Origin: Mesorhabditis belari
Taxonomy: Eukaryota > Nematoda > Chromadorea > Rhabditida > Rhabditidae
Length of the DNA: 64,000 nucleotides
Assembly (NCBI GenBank): GCA_958450365.1
Contig: CAUEEP010000760.1
Span: forward strand, 2,216,962 to 2,280,961
Reading direction: 5' to 3'
Under the pieces are notes generated by a model, which saw only the letters and a list, made by a program, of their open reading frames with translations, did not search any database and was not told the origin of the DNA. Below are positions 22,101 to 32,800 of this stretch, one piece after another (position 1 is the first letter of the stretch; each line of letters begins with the position of its first letter). The position numbers and the translations under genes are program-made.

Positions 22101-22686
22101 TGTCTAACTTTTTGGCCAATAAACGATTCAATTCCGAAAAAGATGTCAAAACCGAGGTTGATCTTTTCTTCGCCTCTAAGGATCAAGATTTTTATTATCG
22201 TGGAATGTCTTTACTTGTAGAACGTTGGCAAAAGGTTGTTCTTTCGAATGGTGATTACTTTGTTGAATAAAAATTATTTTAACGAAACTTATGGTCTATT
22301 ATATTTAAACGTTAAAAACGTGGATTACTTTTTCACACACCTAATACTTTCAAGAATTTCCCAAAACTCATTTTGCAGAGAAACAATTAATCTTTTTAAT
22401 AGTTTAAATAGAAATTTGGTTGGTGTCGGCATTATTTTTAAAAGTCATTTGGAAAAAAAATTGCAAAGACTTATGCACCATTCTAACGAAAAGGAACGAA
22501 AAGACTTTTGAAAAAAAACCTAATCGAATTGAGTTTTGTCATGCTTTTCAAGTCTGATTCAAGTCTGATAAATCAAGTTGTTTAAGAATGATTCTTTTAG
22601 CAATTACCTTTTCCAAGAGTTGATGAATGAAGGTGCTCATCAACAGTCTCCGGGTTTGTTCTGGGCTCCAGATTTGTGTCCACCAT
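16136..22686 (-). CDS. F-box protein gene with one in-frame TGA
   Basis: Six exons join in phase: 22686-22608, 19304-19138, 19000-18890, 18682-18534, 18482-18366, 16274-16136. Exon 2 carries the F-box (ILDLPNELLTKILGFLPENT, NCRLISSRFDGVY), which normally docks to Skp1 in SCF ubiquitin ligases and recruits substrates through the C-terminal part. That part here (RPSKLYINYPLNEEKED, LDCDHQSLRIHVKEYRERRQ, FYVYESTRFGIHL) has no domain I can name. Exon 4 reads openly to a TGA at 18544-18542. The only donor with the phase needed by exon 5 (AAGAT|GTACC) lies eight bases beyond it, so either this copy is recently inactivated or splicing differs. Nematode F-box genes commonly form large, fast-changing families with many pseudogenes. 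Intron 1 (3.3 kb) is almost all transposons; intron 3 holds telomere-like repeats; intron 5 holds palindromes and a duplicated exon piece. Confidence 0.75.
17120..17845. repeat. Complex palindrome array of GCAGCCGCTCGTGATTTTCAG type
   Basis: The segment TATATGTCGCAGCCGCTCG, GATTTTCAGCCGCTAGCGGC and its complement alternate in several orders and truncations, separated by copies of ATCCGAGCCGGCGA/TCGGACGTAAC. A/T palindromes (TATATATAGATATATAAT) and an inverted pair around CCACCTTTCC...AAAGGGAAGCACCC follow. It lies in F-box intron 5. Related termini occur at 25805, 34650-34712, 36695, 45945 and 53460. No coding potential. Confidence 0.8.
18057..18104 (-). pseudogene. Partial duplicate of the F-box gene last exon
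   Basis: On the minus strand AGTCTACGGTTCCATGTTAA (continuing AGAATATC) matches AGTCTACGGATCCATGTTAA (same continuation) of the real last exon (about 16240-16210), encoding S-L-R-[FI]-H-V-K-E-Y. It is cut off just beside the MITE at 18108 and has no acceptor, so it is a stranded exon fragment. Confidence 0.7.
18108..18311. mobile_element. MITE with GCGGCCGGGTGA ends
   Basis: Ends GGTATTAATCGCGGCCGGGT and ACCCGGCCGCGGTTAATACC are near-perfect complements about 200 bp apart, with an A/T-rich interior and no ORF. Terminal TATTAA/TTAATA makes the exact target duplication ambiguous. Confidence 0.85.
18738..18856. repeat. Interstitial telomere-type repeats (GCCTAA)n
   Basis: Repeated AAGCCTAAGCCTAAGCC with scattered changes (CTGAGC, CCGAAG, CTTAAG), the complement of the nematode telomere unit TTAGGC. 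It lies within F-box intron 3, so it is not a chromosome end. The degeneracy indicates an old insertion or local expansion. Confidence 0.85.
19407..19624. mobile_element. MITE, TAGTAGTGCACCC family, in F-box intron 1
   Basis: CCGTATTTTCTCTAATAGTA at the left and CTACTATTGGAGAGAATACGG at the right form imperfect inverted ends flanked by TA. The interior (CTCATCGCCAGCTACATTTT, AATCCCACATCGATAGGTTC) recurs inverted at 52350-52770. Similar ends border the Tigger-type transposase piece at 8588, suggesting this is a Tigger-driven MITE. Confidence 0.9.
19925..20394 (+). mobile_element. Tc-type transposase relic
   Basis: Broken frames contain SSPDLNPIDYFVWKDS (third catalytic acidic region of Tc-type DDE transposases) and, after frameshifts, SLKKSLQKVWDELDPQYFLA and AFPKRLQDSIDSKG, typical of the C-terminus. 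Terminal repeats were not found. It lies in F-box intron 1. Confidence 0.7.
20723..22344 (+). mobile_element. Mariner element, internally deleted, carrying a nested hairpin
   Basis: Perfect 26-bp inverted ends (TTAGGTGTGTGAAAAAGTAA...) are flanked by TA on both sides. Transposase starts M-V-Y then is interrupted by the 20916-21617 hairpin, resumes T-S-I-V-I-R, and runs through the HTH region (AAEAARRIRNAFGEDAV, GGRPETCSDDQIR). The stretch holding the first catalytic Asp is deleted: KWIPHE is followed directly by NDNARPHV, the second Asp region. A one-base shift precedes PYSPDLSPSDYYLF (third region), then the C-terminus ends V-E-stop at 22270. It lies in F-box intron 1 and cannot make active transposase. 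Confidence 0.92.
20916..21617. mobile_element. 702-bp near-perfect hairpin element nested at TA
   Basis: Two arms of about 304 bp (20916-21219 and 21313-21617) are almost exact complements around a 93-bp loop, starting CACTGCTCCACAAAATGATA. TA flanks both ends, and excision restores the mariner reading frame M-V-Y-T-S-I. No ORF beyond shadow frames. Read-through transcription would give a long double-stranded RNA. Confidence 0.95.
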
Positions 22687-23108
22687 TGAAACGAGTTAGC
22701 GAAAACGATAGCCAAAATGATTTGCTATCTAAATCATTGTTGATTTATGCATTCCATTCGTAGCTGAATCTATTGATCTAGTTATTATTTGGCCAATGGC
22801 GCTTGTTGTTGACTAATCGTTTTCAAATGATGCTCAATTATTCTTTGTTCATTTGTTTTGAATCGTATTTTGTCAAAATCGTCAAAAGCAATGTCAAATC
22901 GTCAAAATCAATGTCAAATCGTCAAAATCAATGTTAAAATCCTGTTTTGCACTTGAAAGTTCATCGAATTTCGCAGAAAACTCTAGTTCAAAGGTTATGT
23001 ACTCAAATTTCACTCACTCAACTCAAAATTTCTCAAACAAATTTCTCAAACACTTCAAAAAGTAGCCGAAAAATTGATTCAAACTCAAACTTTTTAATCT
23101 TTTCCTAA

Positions 23109-25470
23109 ATGCTTGAAACATTTTCGACGTTTTCAAAGAAACTAATCTTTATTTTAATCAATGCCTGCTTTCCTTTGCTTCAAATATTGGTGTCTGCTCA
23201 AACTGATCTCTTGCCTCTGAAAGAATTAGGAAGAAAAAGTAAATTTTGCTATAATTTTGCTAATTTTGATGATAAAATCGTAAAACTTTAGCCAACTATA
23301 CAACTTATTTAAAAGAAATCAATAATTTGTATGATGAACTTTTCACAAAAAGAAACTATCACCAGGATCTTGCTCTGATGAACACTAAGCTATTGGAAAT
23401 GGACCCAGGTGTTGATTTCGGTTCAAAATTCATTTAATCAATCCTTTTCAGCCACCTATCGATTAGAAATCGCGCTTGCGATTCAAATGGTGTACATCAT
23501 TGATATTGTAAACGGGAAACGAGATTCCAATCAATAAAACACTTTCAGGATGTAGCCACACAAACATTGCAGGCTTTGATCGAACTTCAACTGAAATGGC
23601 AAGACCAACGATTGGCTTGGGATCCTGAGAAATATGATGATCTTGAATCACTTTATGTTTCGTGTGAATCCCTTTGGGCGCCTGAGGAGTTTCTCGTTAG
23701 CGCGTAAGTTTTGTCAGGTTTTGATGAGAGTTGGATATCTATTTTTCTTCGATGACCATTTTCTAGTGTGCTCAGTGCTCCGAAAAGCTACTTTAGCTTT
23801 GTTTTTGGTGAATCTAAAGAATAGAAGTTACACGCTTCAAAGTTAAATTCGAATTTTAACAGTTCAGTCTTCAACAGTAGCACTTCAGTCAGTTGGAGAA
23901 GAGTCTAATCCGGATGAATAGTTGGGGTTATTTTCTACCCGATGTCTAGGGTGAACTAAAAAAAAAACAAAAAAACAAAAGTTCAGAAGAGAAACAATCC
24001 TGTGAAATTGGGGACAAATAGGGGTACGGTAGGAGGTCTACACTTTAGAAAACACTTAGAAAACACAAGTTAACAAATAAATCATTTGTGGGAAATGATG
24101 CTTAGGTGAATGATGCTTCCCAATGCAAATCATCTTTATTTTTCAGTCCAACTGTCACCGAGGTGATCCCGGATCGCTTCAAACAGTGTATTATCTATTC
24201 AAATCGAACAGTCGGATACGACTTGATGCTCAGAATCGAGAACAGTTGTGCAATGAATGTAAGCATTGCTTTTCAATTGATTTATAGCTTTTCAATTGAT
24301 TTATTGCCTATTCAAGGTCAGAAAATTTCCTTTTGACACGCAAAGTTGTGCCATTTTTTTCACCTCAAATCAATACGATTGGTATCAAGTTCTTCTTTTA
24401 CCCACCGCCTTCACAAAGTATCATGACAGCACTTTCGATAGAATGGTTGGCTTTATTAAGTATGGATTTTTTAATATTGCTAAATCTTTATTCAGGGTAA
24501 TGGTGAATGGTCATTTGTGAATACTTCTTTTGAAGTGACATACGATGAGAAAGAAAACTTTCAAATTGTAAGAGATAGATGAATGATTGTAAGAGATAGA
24601 TGATCCATTCGAGTCAAATTTAGGCCAGCTTTGTGCTCACTTGTAAGCGTGAGCCAGCTTTTTACATTTATGTGATTACGTTACCATGTTTCTTGCTGAC
24701 ATTCTTGTCAATTACTGGCTGTTTTTGGACAAAGAATGTCCGAGAGGAACAGTTAACGAAAGTGAGTGTTACTTTATTGCTTCAGGCTTGGATTTAGCAG
24801 TGGATTTAAGGTTTTAAATCTCCTAACCTTGACAAGAAAGGTTTAGTTGAGCATTGCTCTTACAAGCATGATGTCGATGACCACTTTTGTCGATATGGTT
24901 TCTCAACAAATGCCCAAAACATCAGAGTTTCCACTATTGGGTATTTAAGTTCACTTTTTGACTTGACTTTGCCTTGACTTTGACTTGACTTTGCCTTGAC
25001 ATTGCCTTGACTCTGCCTTGACTCTGCCTTGACTCTGCCTTGACTCTGCCTTGACTCTGCCTTGACTCTGCCTTGACTTTGACTTGACTTTGACTTGACT
25101 TTGCCTTGACTCTGCCTTGACTTTGCCTTGACTTTGACTTGTCTTTGACTTGCCAAACTTGACTCAACTATAACTAAACGACTGGACTCTACTCAACTAA
25201 ATGCAAATTTTAGGTATTTTTGTGTTGACTTGTGTTTTTATTACATCCATTTCTTGTGTGGTTTTGGTGGTATTTCCGGAAAAGAGAAACCCACGAGAGA
25301 ATAAGCCTTGGAATTGTAAGTTTACAAAATTGCCCAATCATTTTTGAAATTACAGGACCAGAAAAGAGCGATTGAAGTACTTCATCTTGTCCCTTCATTT
25401 TGCGTATTTCAGCTTCTTTCAAGGAGCCAATCTCATAAGTTTTATCGTCTTTTTATCGTTTTGGAAATGA
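23109..25470 (+). CDS. Cys-loop ligand-gated ion channel subunit
   Basis: Exons 23109-23238, 23292-23408, 23452-23507, 23549-23703, 24147-24258, 24317-24445, 24496-24567, 24624-24761, 24847-24940, 25214-25319, 25356-25470 join in phase. After a signal peptide comes the extracellular ligand-binding domain (LKWQDQRLAWDPEKY, CESLWAPEEFLV) with a canonical Cys-loop: two Cys with exactly 13 residues between (SCAMN joined to VRKFPFDTQSC). Then M1 (FYIYVITLPCFLLTFLSITG), M2 (LSIALTSMMSMTTFVDMVSQ then QMPKTSEFPLLG), M3 (VLTCVFITSISCVVLVV), a very short M3-M4 loop, and M4 ending FLSFWK. It should form a pentameric neurotransmitter-gated channel; the ligand and ion selectivity cannot be read from sequence alone. 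Donors after exons 6 (ATG|GTTGGC) and 10 (TAA|GTTTAC, 36-nt intron) are weak but are the ones keeping frame. Confidence 0.88.
24955..25160. repeat. 11-bp tandem array in channel intron 9
   Basis: Unit TTGACTCTGCC/TTGACTTTGCC repeats about 18 times with small changes, giving Ser-Gln-Gly-Lys-Val-rich shadow frames on the minus strand. It accounts for most of the intron between the M2 and M3 exons. Confidence 0.95.
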
Positions 25471-26164
25471 AATGAATTTCTTGTTTATATTGTTGACAGT
25501 ATTATTCATTTCTGTGAATCTGTGGGAAAATTTTTGAGAGAAAGTAAACAGTGATGCACAAAAAGAATTCCCTAAAAAGAGTTTATTATCTTTTTTTTGC
25601 GCCGAAAAGGTGTGATTTCAAAACGGTACTTAGCTGTGCAAAGCGAGAGTTTCAAAATCTCCGAAAAGGCTAAAGAACAAAAAACAAACGGTTTTGGAAG
25701 CTTTGAAGCAAAGAACTTTAGAAGAGATCGATGTTTCCAGTCCATTATTGAAGTTAGTTTGAAAGTTATTTATTCTGTAAACTTTGGGAAGCTTATTGCT
25801 GCTTTATATATGTCGTAACCGATTGTTTTTCAGCCGACTAAGATTGAAACGCTCTTAAATATGAAAATTAAACCTCAAATGTAAATGCAAATGCAAAATC
25901 AAAAGAAATTCCAATCACTTCCAATGATCTTGTGTAAAACTCTTTTCCAATGAGAACTCCCAGAATTTGAAATCTACTTCCTAGAGTTTTGATAAAGTCT
26001 ATTAGTCTTGAAGCCTTTAAATTATCTGTAGATGATTTTGAACTTGCAGTTCTAGTTGATTCTTGACTTTATCTGTGCTACCCAATTATTACACCAGCGG
26101 AAAACGCTCACTAACGTTCGCGTTTTCCACTGGGGAGGTCCACGTTTTTCGCGCAATCTAAGCC

Positions 26165-27350
26165 CCGCCCATTTTTGTCAATGGCTGCGCGCCGGCATCT
26201 TAATGCCACGTGCGACCGGTTACTACGCACGACTTGGTCGGCATCTGACGCCATCTGCCACGCACGCACGTTAATCTACGCACTTACCGCACTTAATGCC
26301 ACGCATCTTGCTAATGCATCGCACGCATCTTAATGCTACGCTAATGCTAATCTTACCGCACGTTACGCGCACGCACGCGCCATCGTACGCCAGCACGCAT
26401 CGTTACGCACGCTACGCACTTGACGCACGCGCACGCACTTTGACGCACGCACGCACGCACGCTATCACGCATCTTGCCACAAGTACGCACGCACCCACGC
26501 CATCGCACGCCACGCTATCTTGCCACGCACGTTACAGCATCTTACCTAATTTACCACGCGACCACGCATCTTACGTTAATCTTAATACACGCAGACACAC
26601 CTTAATGCTACTTAACGCCATCAGCACTTGCCAATGCCACGCACGCACTCATCAGCACGCACGCATCTTAATACACGCCATATCGCTAATGCACGCGACT
26701 TGCCGTTTCAATCCCACGCATCTTAACAAGCATCTTATCGCACTTACCATCGCATCGCGACAGACTAATGCTAACTTGCACGCCGCACGCATCGCCACAC
26801 GCACGCACTTAACGCACGCACGCATCTTACGCACGCGCGCACGCACGCACGCACGGTTATCGCATCCAACGCGCACCATCGCACTTAATGCCATCGCACT
26901 GGCCACGCTACGCACGCATCTTAATGCGCACGCGAATGCGCACGAACGCACGCTTACACAAGTACGCACGCATCTTTGCCGTTAACCCACGCGACGCACG
27001 CTAAGACTGCACGCATCTTAATGCACGCACGCGACGCATCTTACGCACTTAACGCCAAGCACACCGGTTAATACGCACGCTAATTCCACGCACGCACAGC
27101 ATCTTATCTATCGCGCACGCATCGCCATCGCATCTGGTTACCGTTAACCCATCGCTAATCTTATCAGCACTTAATGCCGCTAAGGCACTGTTACAAGCAC
27201 GCACGCATCTTATCAGCACGCACGCACGCATCTTATCACGACCGACGCATCGCACGCCACGCATCTTACCGCACTTAATGCCGCATGGGGCAGACCGGTT
27301 AATGCTACGCGACGCATCTTATCGCACGCAGCTTAATGCCACGCACTGAC
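26165..27350. repeat. 1.2-kb disordered satellite of ACGCACGCATCTTAATGC words
   Basis: The region is built almost wholly from recurring short words (ACGCACGCA, CATCTTA, CACTTAATGCC, CGTTAATC) in variable order rather than a fixed period. Base composition is clearly richer in C than the surroundings and C/A-skewed on the plus strand. The 229-codon frame at 26296-26985 is a by-product. It is bordered on the right by a tRNA-like sequence. Confidence 0.85.
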
Positions 27351-27417
27351 CCGACCCTTTGACTTACTCGAGGCCCGGCCTCCATCACATATCTTGCGTT
27401 ACAGGTCTCAAGGGCAA

Positions 27418-27500
27418 AAACTAAAAGTGGATTCGAACTCAGCGTGACCGACTCTATAAGATGGGTTTGGTCTCGTTCCAAAAGGCCACAGCAAGTGCTT
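27418..27500 (-). pseudogene. tRNA-like sequence beside the satellite
   Basis: On the minus strand an A-box-like TGGCCTTTTGGAACGAGACC and a B-box GAGTTCGAATCCACTTTT are about 45 nt apart. Acceptor strands do not pair convincingly. It is another case of a tRNA-like unit at the edge of an expanded repeat. Confidence 0.45.
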
Positions 27501-28101
27501 GCTTTTCCCTAATAAGAAGAACACGGTTAAAAACGGTTATGGAATGAAAAAGAACGATTAAATTTATTTACCTAATTAACCTTTACGCTTTAATTTGCAT
27601 TTGTAAGAGCGTTTTGTCTCAATTTTGAAAAACTGAAAAACTTGATCGGCTACGACATATTTTGTTTTGTTCTTTATGCTTTAGAATCTTGCATTCACTT
27701 GGCTCTTGCTCAAATTCCCTCATTTCTGATTGCCTTCTCAAAAGCTTTTCTCAATTTAAACACCCAAGCACGAGCGTTCACACACCGCATTTGCATGTTG
27801 TGTTGAATGGTCGGTGCCACGTGATGTGTGTCTCGGGTTTGGGCAAAGGGAAAGGGAAAAGCAAAAAGAAGGCTCTATCCGTGTGTCTGCTCTCTCCAAA
27901 AGACATGTCTCTCACCACAATTCTCTCAACTGCTCTCCTCATCGCCGCACTCTTTCCCCTCAGCAATCCCCACCTCTTCTTCCCCATTTCCCCACCCTCA
28001 TTTCCCCTCGATTTCTTTGCCTCGCCACTCTATCGGCTCTTTCAAGCGATACACTCCACACAAACACGGGGGCCATACTCAAATTTTCTTCTTAAACCAC
28101 G
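27501..28101 (+). promoter_or_regulatory. Region upstream of TBCEL
   Basis: About 600 bp with pyrimidine-rich stretches (TCTCACCACAATTCTCTCAA, CCCCACCCTCATTTCCCCTC) and no conserved protein frame, although a 149-codon frame runs through it. It probably contains the TBCEL promoter and 5' leader; no specific factor site can be asserted. Confidence 0.35.
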
Positions 28102-29565
28102 ATGGCTTTAGCCGGAACTCTTGTACAGCGGATTCATGAGCGATATTTTGATGAGAATGAGTATACGTGTGAATTTATCATGGTGAGTTCATTTCAAAGG
28201 ATTTTGATATGACAAATCTAACTGTAAAGTGCTATTACACTTCTTGGAATCAAGAAGATGATGAAAAGAAAGCTAACCATTCTTTTAAAAGCTAAAGAAA
28301 GCTAGTCATTCTTTTGAAAACTAGCTTTGACTGATTGACAATGAGACAATGAGACAATGAGACAATGAGACAATGATTGCAATGAGAATAAGCCTTTTAC
28401 AAAACGAGAACAGTTTTAACACACAATTGATACCATTTCTACTATGTACTTCTATAAATTATTAGCTAAAAGTTAACGAAATCAGTCATTGTCAATCAGT
28501 TTCTATAAATTATTAGCTAAATCTCTTGCTTATCAAACCCAAATTGATCTTTATTGTTCAGAGTTCCTCACCAAGCAAATTGCTCCCGCGTGGCCTCGAG
28601 ATTGTCGTGCTAAATCATATGCAAATCCGCGATGTGGGTGACGGAGAGCAATTGGACAAATATATGAAACATGTACAGGATTTGGACTTGGCCTGGAACG
28701 ATATACAAGATTGGAATCAAGTGCGTCAAAAAAGAACAACTTGAACAACAACAACAACAACAAACAAATTTTTAATAGGAAAACAATAATCTTTCTAGAT
28801 CTCCGAGCTCTGCAGCCATTTGCCCGTCCTCCGAAGTCTGAATCTGTCATTCAATCCACTCAAGAAGTCAATCGATTTATCGTTACCGAAAATGAATCGA
28901 GTGAATACATTGATTTTGAATGGAACCAAATTACCGTTATCTTCTGTTCGAACAATTGCCAGTGCTTGTCCATCACTGCAGGAACTTCACTTGTCACACA
29001 ACGAGTTCAGTCCTGATGATCCGTCGACGTCAGCTGAGCCGGTGAGTTCTTGAAACTTATGAAATCTGAAAAATATGAAATCAGTTAGTTTCGTTAACTT
29101 TTACACTGTAATCGCTCCGGATTTTTTATGCTTTTTTTTCAGATGAGCAGCCCAGTACAAACAATTCATCTCAATCACTGCGGATTGAAAGATTGGGATC
29201 ATGTGATGAGAATTCTCACCCTTTTCCCGAACAAACAAATTGTTTACCTCAGCGAGAATCCGATTTCGAGAATCAGAAACGGCGAAGAGCACTCGGATCC
29301 CGCAAAACACAACTCTTTGCGAGCGCTGACACTGAGCAAAACGGAGATCAGAGATTGGGAGAGGTAACAGTATTGTTATATATTGTTGCAAAAACAATAA
29401 TGCTTTTAGTATTGATCATTTGGAGAATTTCCCCGGTTTACAAGAGATTCGCTTGACCAACACCCCCGTTTTGGAAAGCTATTCTGATGAGGAGAAAGTT
29501 CACTTGGTTACCGCTAGACTTCAGAAGATTAAGGTTAGTTTAGTTCGATTAGTTGGTTAGTTAGC

Positions 29566-29600
<35 letters not shown>

Positions 29601-29642
29601 CTAGTTAGCTAGTTAGTTAGTTAGATTTGTTAGTTAGTTAGC

Positions 29643-29681
<39 letters not shown>

Positions 29682-29797
29682 ATTTGTTAGTTAGTTAGCT
29701 AGATTTGTTAGTTAGTTAGCTAGATTTGTTAGTTAGTTAGTTAGTTAGTTAGTTAGCTAGTTAGTTAGCTAGTTAGTTAGTTAGTTAGTTAGTTAGC

Positions 29798-29892
<95 letters not shown>

Positions 29893-32800
29893 CTAGTTAG
29901 TTAATTAGATTAGTTAGTTAGTTAGTTTAGTTTAGTTTTAGATTAGTTTTGAAGCGTAAAAATTGAACAGAACCCAGTCTTCTACATCTAAAAAATAGCT
30001 TAACTAGTGTGAGAATCTAAAACAAAGAATAAACGAGAAAATGGGAATGAATTGGTCATTTAAACCTTAAATAAAACTAGTACGACAAGTATCTATACTT
30101 TTGAGACACTAGAAATGAGTAAAATGACTTTTTCTCTAAAAATCAACATTCTTTTGTCCAACAATCAGCATCAAAAATCAATTTCAACAATCAAAATCAA
30201 CAAAAATCAACTTTTCCTTTATTTTTGAAGGTATTCTTTCGATCAAATCGATCTGAATCGTTTTCAGATCCTCTAACTTTGATTTTTCTATTTAAACAGC
30301 AATTTTTAAAAGGAATCTATACTTATAGAGTGTATTTCATCGTTTTTTTTGGATCGAATTCTTGTATCTTCTTCTTTGAATCAAATTCCTGTTGAGTTGT
30401 CTCCCAATTGCCCAGAAAATTCCCTCAAAACGTGATCTTTTGTCCGATCGAAATTTGCTTTACAAATCGATTTTGCTGTCGAATTTTGCTTGCCAGGGTT
30501 TTTTTTATTTGATTCCCCTCTTTTCATCTCTTTTTCACTTCAATCATCGTCTTTCAAGAGGCAAAGTCTGCTCTCGTTTCTCTTCAATATTTCTCTTCAA
30601 TATTTCTCTTCAATATATTCACTCACTTCCCTCACTATTCCTCGTTGAAACTAACAGAAATCTATGGAAAAAGAGAGAAATCCTGAAAAAAGACGGAAAG
30701 CACGTGAAATGCTCAAGTCTTTTCTCTAAATTCCCATCTTTTCTGTCACGTAAAAAGAGCCAGCTGATATGAAAAAAATTTGTTGAAAAGTTTTGTTGTG
30801 TTTTTGGAAAAGGTGGAGAAACTCGGGAAACAAAAACATTGCTGTGAGCTTGTCAAATGAAAATGAGATTTAGGTATTGAATGGCTCAAATATCACCGAT
30901 TCACAACGGGAGTCTTCTGAACGTTTCTTCATTCGTTATTTCCAAGATCGAGAAGATAAACCAAATCATTATCAAAGATTAGTGGATAAACATGGAACTC
31001 TTGAAAAGCTGGCAAAGGTGAGCTCTGAGCTATTGATATATTGGGTTGGTGAATTGAAAACTGCCGGCTATTGTCATGTGTCACAGTTTGAGCACTTTCT
31101 TCAAAAGAAACCCATTTTGGTGTCAATAGAAAAGTTGTAGAGAATCAAAAATGAAGCTTATATCCAAATTTTCAGAACGATTCAAAAACTGGTTTTTAAG
31201 AAATTCCAAATTTACGAATTTTCACAAAACTTGCATTTTAAGCGAAACTACTAAGTGTATCTTTTTGGAAATTTGGCTATAAGCCTAATTTTTGATTCTC
31301 TACAACTTTTCTATTGACACCAAAATGGGTTTCTTTTGAAGAAAGTGCTCAAATCAAACTGGGACATCTCCAGTCCTCCATTTTTGAGTCTCACACTTGT
31401 CTCACACACAAACCAAAATCCTACTACGAAATCCGCAAATTGCCTGTAAAATGGGCAGAAGTCGTCAATAATAATGGAAATTATTTGGAATGAATTGATG
31501 GTTTTATGTTGAATAAATTTTAGCTCAAAGTCCGGCAGTTTTCAATTCACCAACTCAATAGAAAGCAAAATGATTTCAGGTTGATCTCACCCCAAAGCCA
31601 ACGGTGAGTGTCCGGATCGTTTGTGAGGAAACCGATTACGAAGGGACGATAACAGCTCCCGTCAATCGCACAATAGCACAGTTTATGAGGTTTGCTACGA
31701 GGAGTAGGAGTAATGCTAGGAAAAAAACTAGATACAACAACTACTTGGACTTTTTCAGTTTTAATTTAAGCTCAACGGTTCTTCAGTAGGATACCAATTC
31801 TCAGAACATTGTTGATTGTTTCTTTTATTCACAAGTTTCTTTTGCTATCGATCTGAATGCCATAAATGGCTCTAAAATGAGACCAAGATACAACTGGGGG
31901 TTTTCCTTTCTTTTATGGATAAATCTCTTTGATCGGACCCAGCTGGTGGGGTATTTTAAGTCATTGAGAAGCTTAAGTATCAGTCCTTTTCTTGCATTTA
32001 TCCTAAAAATTGCTAAAAATGCTAAAAATGTTTAAGTATTTGGCTTTCCAGAAAGTCTTTTCGTTCTTCTTCGTATTTCTGTCAAAAAATAACAATTAAT
32101 CTATGATTTGCTCTGAATAAAAAGTGTTTATTGTTTAATTTCCCATCTTTTTAAGTAAATTTCGGTTCATTTTCAAGCAAATTCGAGAGTGAAAAACGGG
32201 TTTTTTGTAAAAATCTAGAAAAACCTCTACGAAGAAATTGGCTGAATGAATTTGTCTGAAAATTTGGCTATATACCAAACTTTTTATGCTCTATCTTTTA
32301 TCTATTGACACCAAGATAGGTTTCCTTTGCTAAAGTATGTCTTTTCTAAAGCTAAAGTGTCCGCATCATCGAGCCGTCGTTGTTTTCGACTACTCGACTT
32401 CACGCTCCCAAAAAAATCCAGAAATAAGACATTTTAAACCCGCTATAATGTTATTTTGCAGAAAATAATTGGCTTTTTTAATGAAACAAGTCCAATTGGT
32501 GCAATTGTTGGTTTTAAACAGTAGGAAAAAGAACGAAAAGACTTTCTGGACAGCCTAATAAGTGATGGATAAACGGATCCACGAAATTGATCCAAATTTA
32601 GGCCAACTTTGTGCTCATTTGACTTTTTGAACAGTCTAATACTTAAATATCTATTGTTGTTACTTACCTTGACGACCGTAACTCAATCCTTATTCTTTGA
32701 TCTCCCAAAGTGTAATCGAATTCCTGAAACCTATGGGTCTAATGTCTTCGTTTACTTTGAGTAGATGTCAAGTTTACCCGGACGTTACCCACGGGTAAAT

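Noticed and set aside
24960..25170. Gln/Lys/Ser-rich minus-strand frames
   Set aside because: They are shadows of the 11-bp intronic array inside the ion channel gene.
26296..26985. 229-codon frame
   Set aside because: It lies wholly in the ACGCACGCA-type satellite; His/Thr/Ala-rich low complexity follows from the repeat words.
27662..28111. 149-codon plus-strand frame upstream of TBCEL
   Set aside because: No domain or conserved motif; compositionally it is a pyrimidine-rich promoter region, and it overlaps the TBCEL start in another frame.
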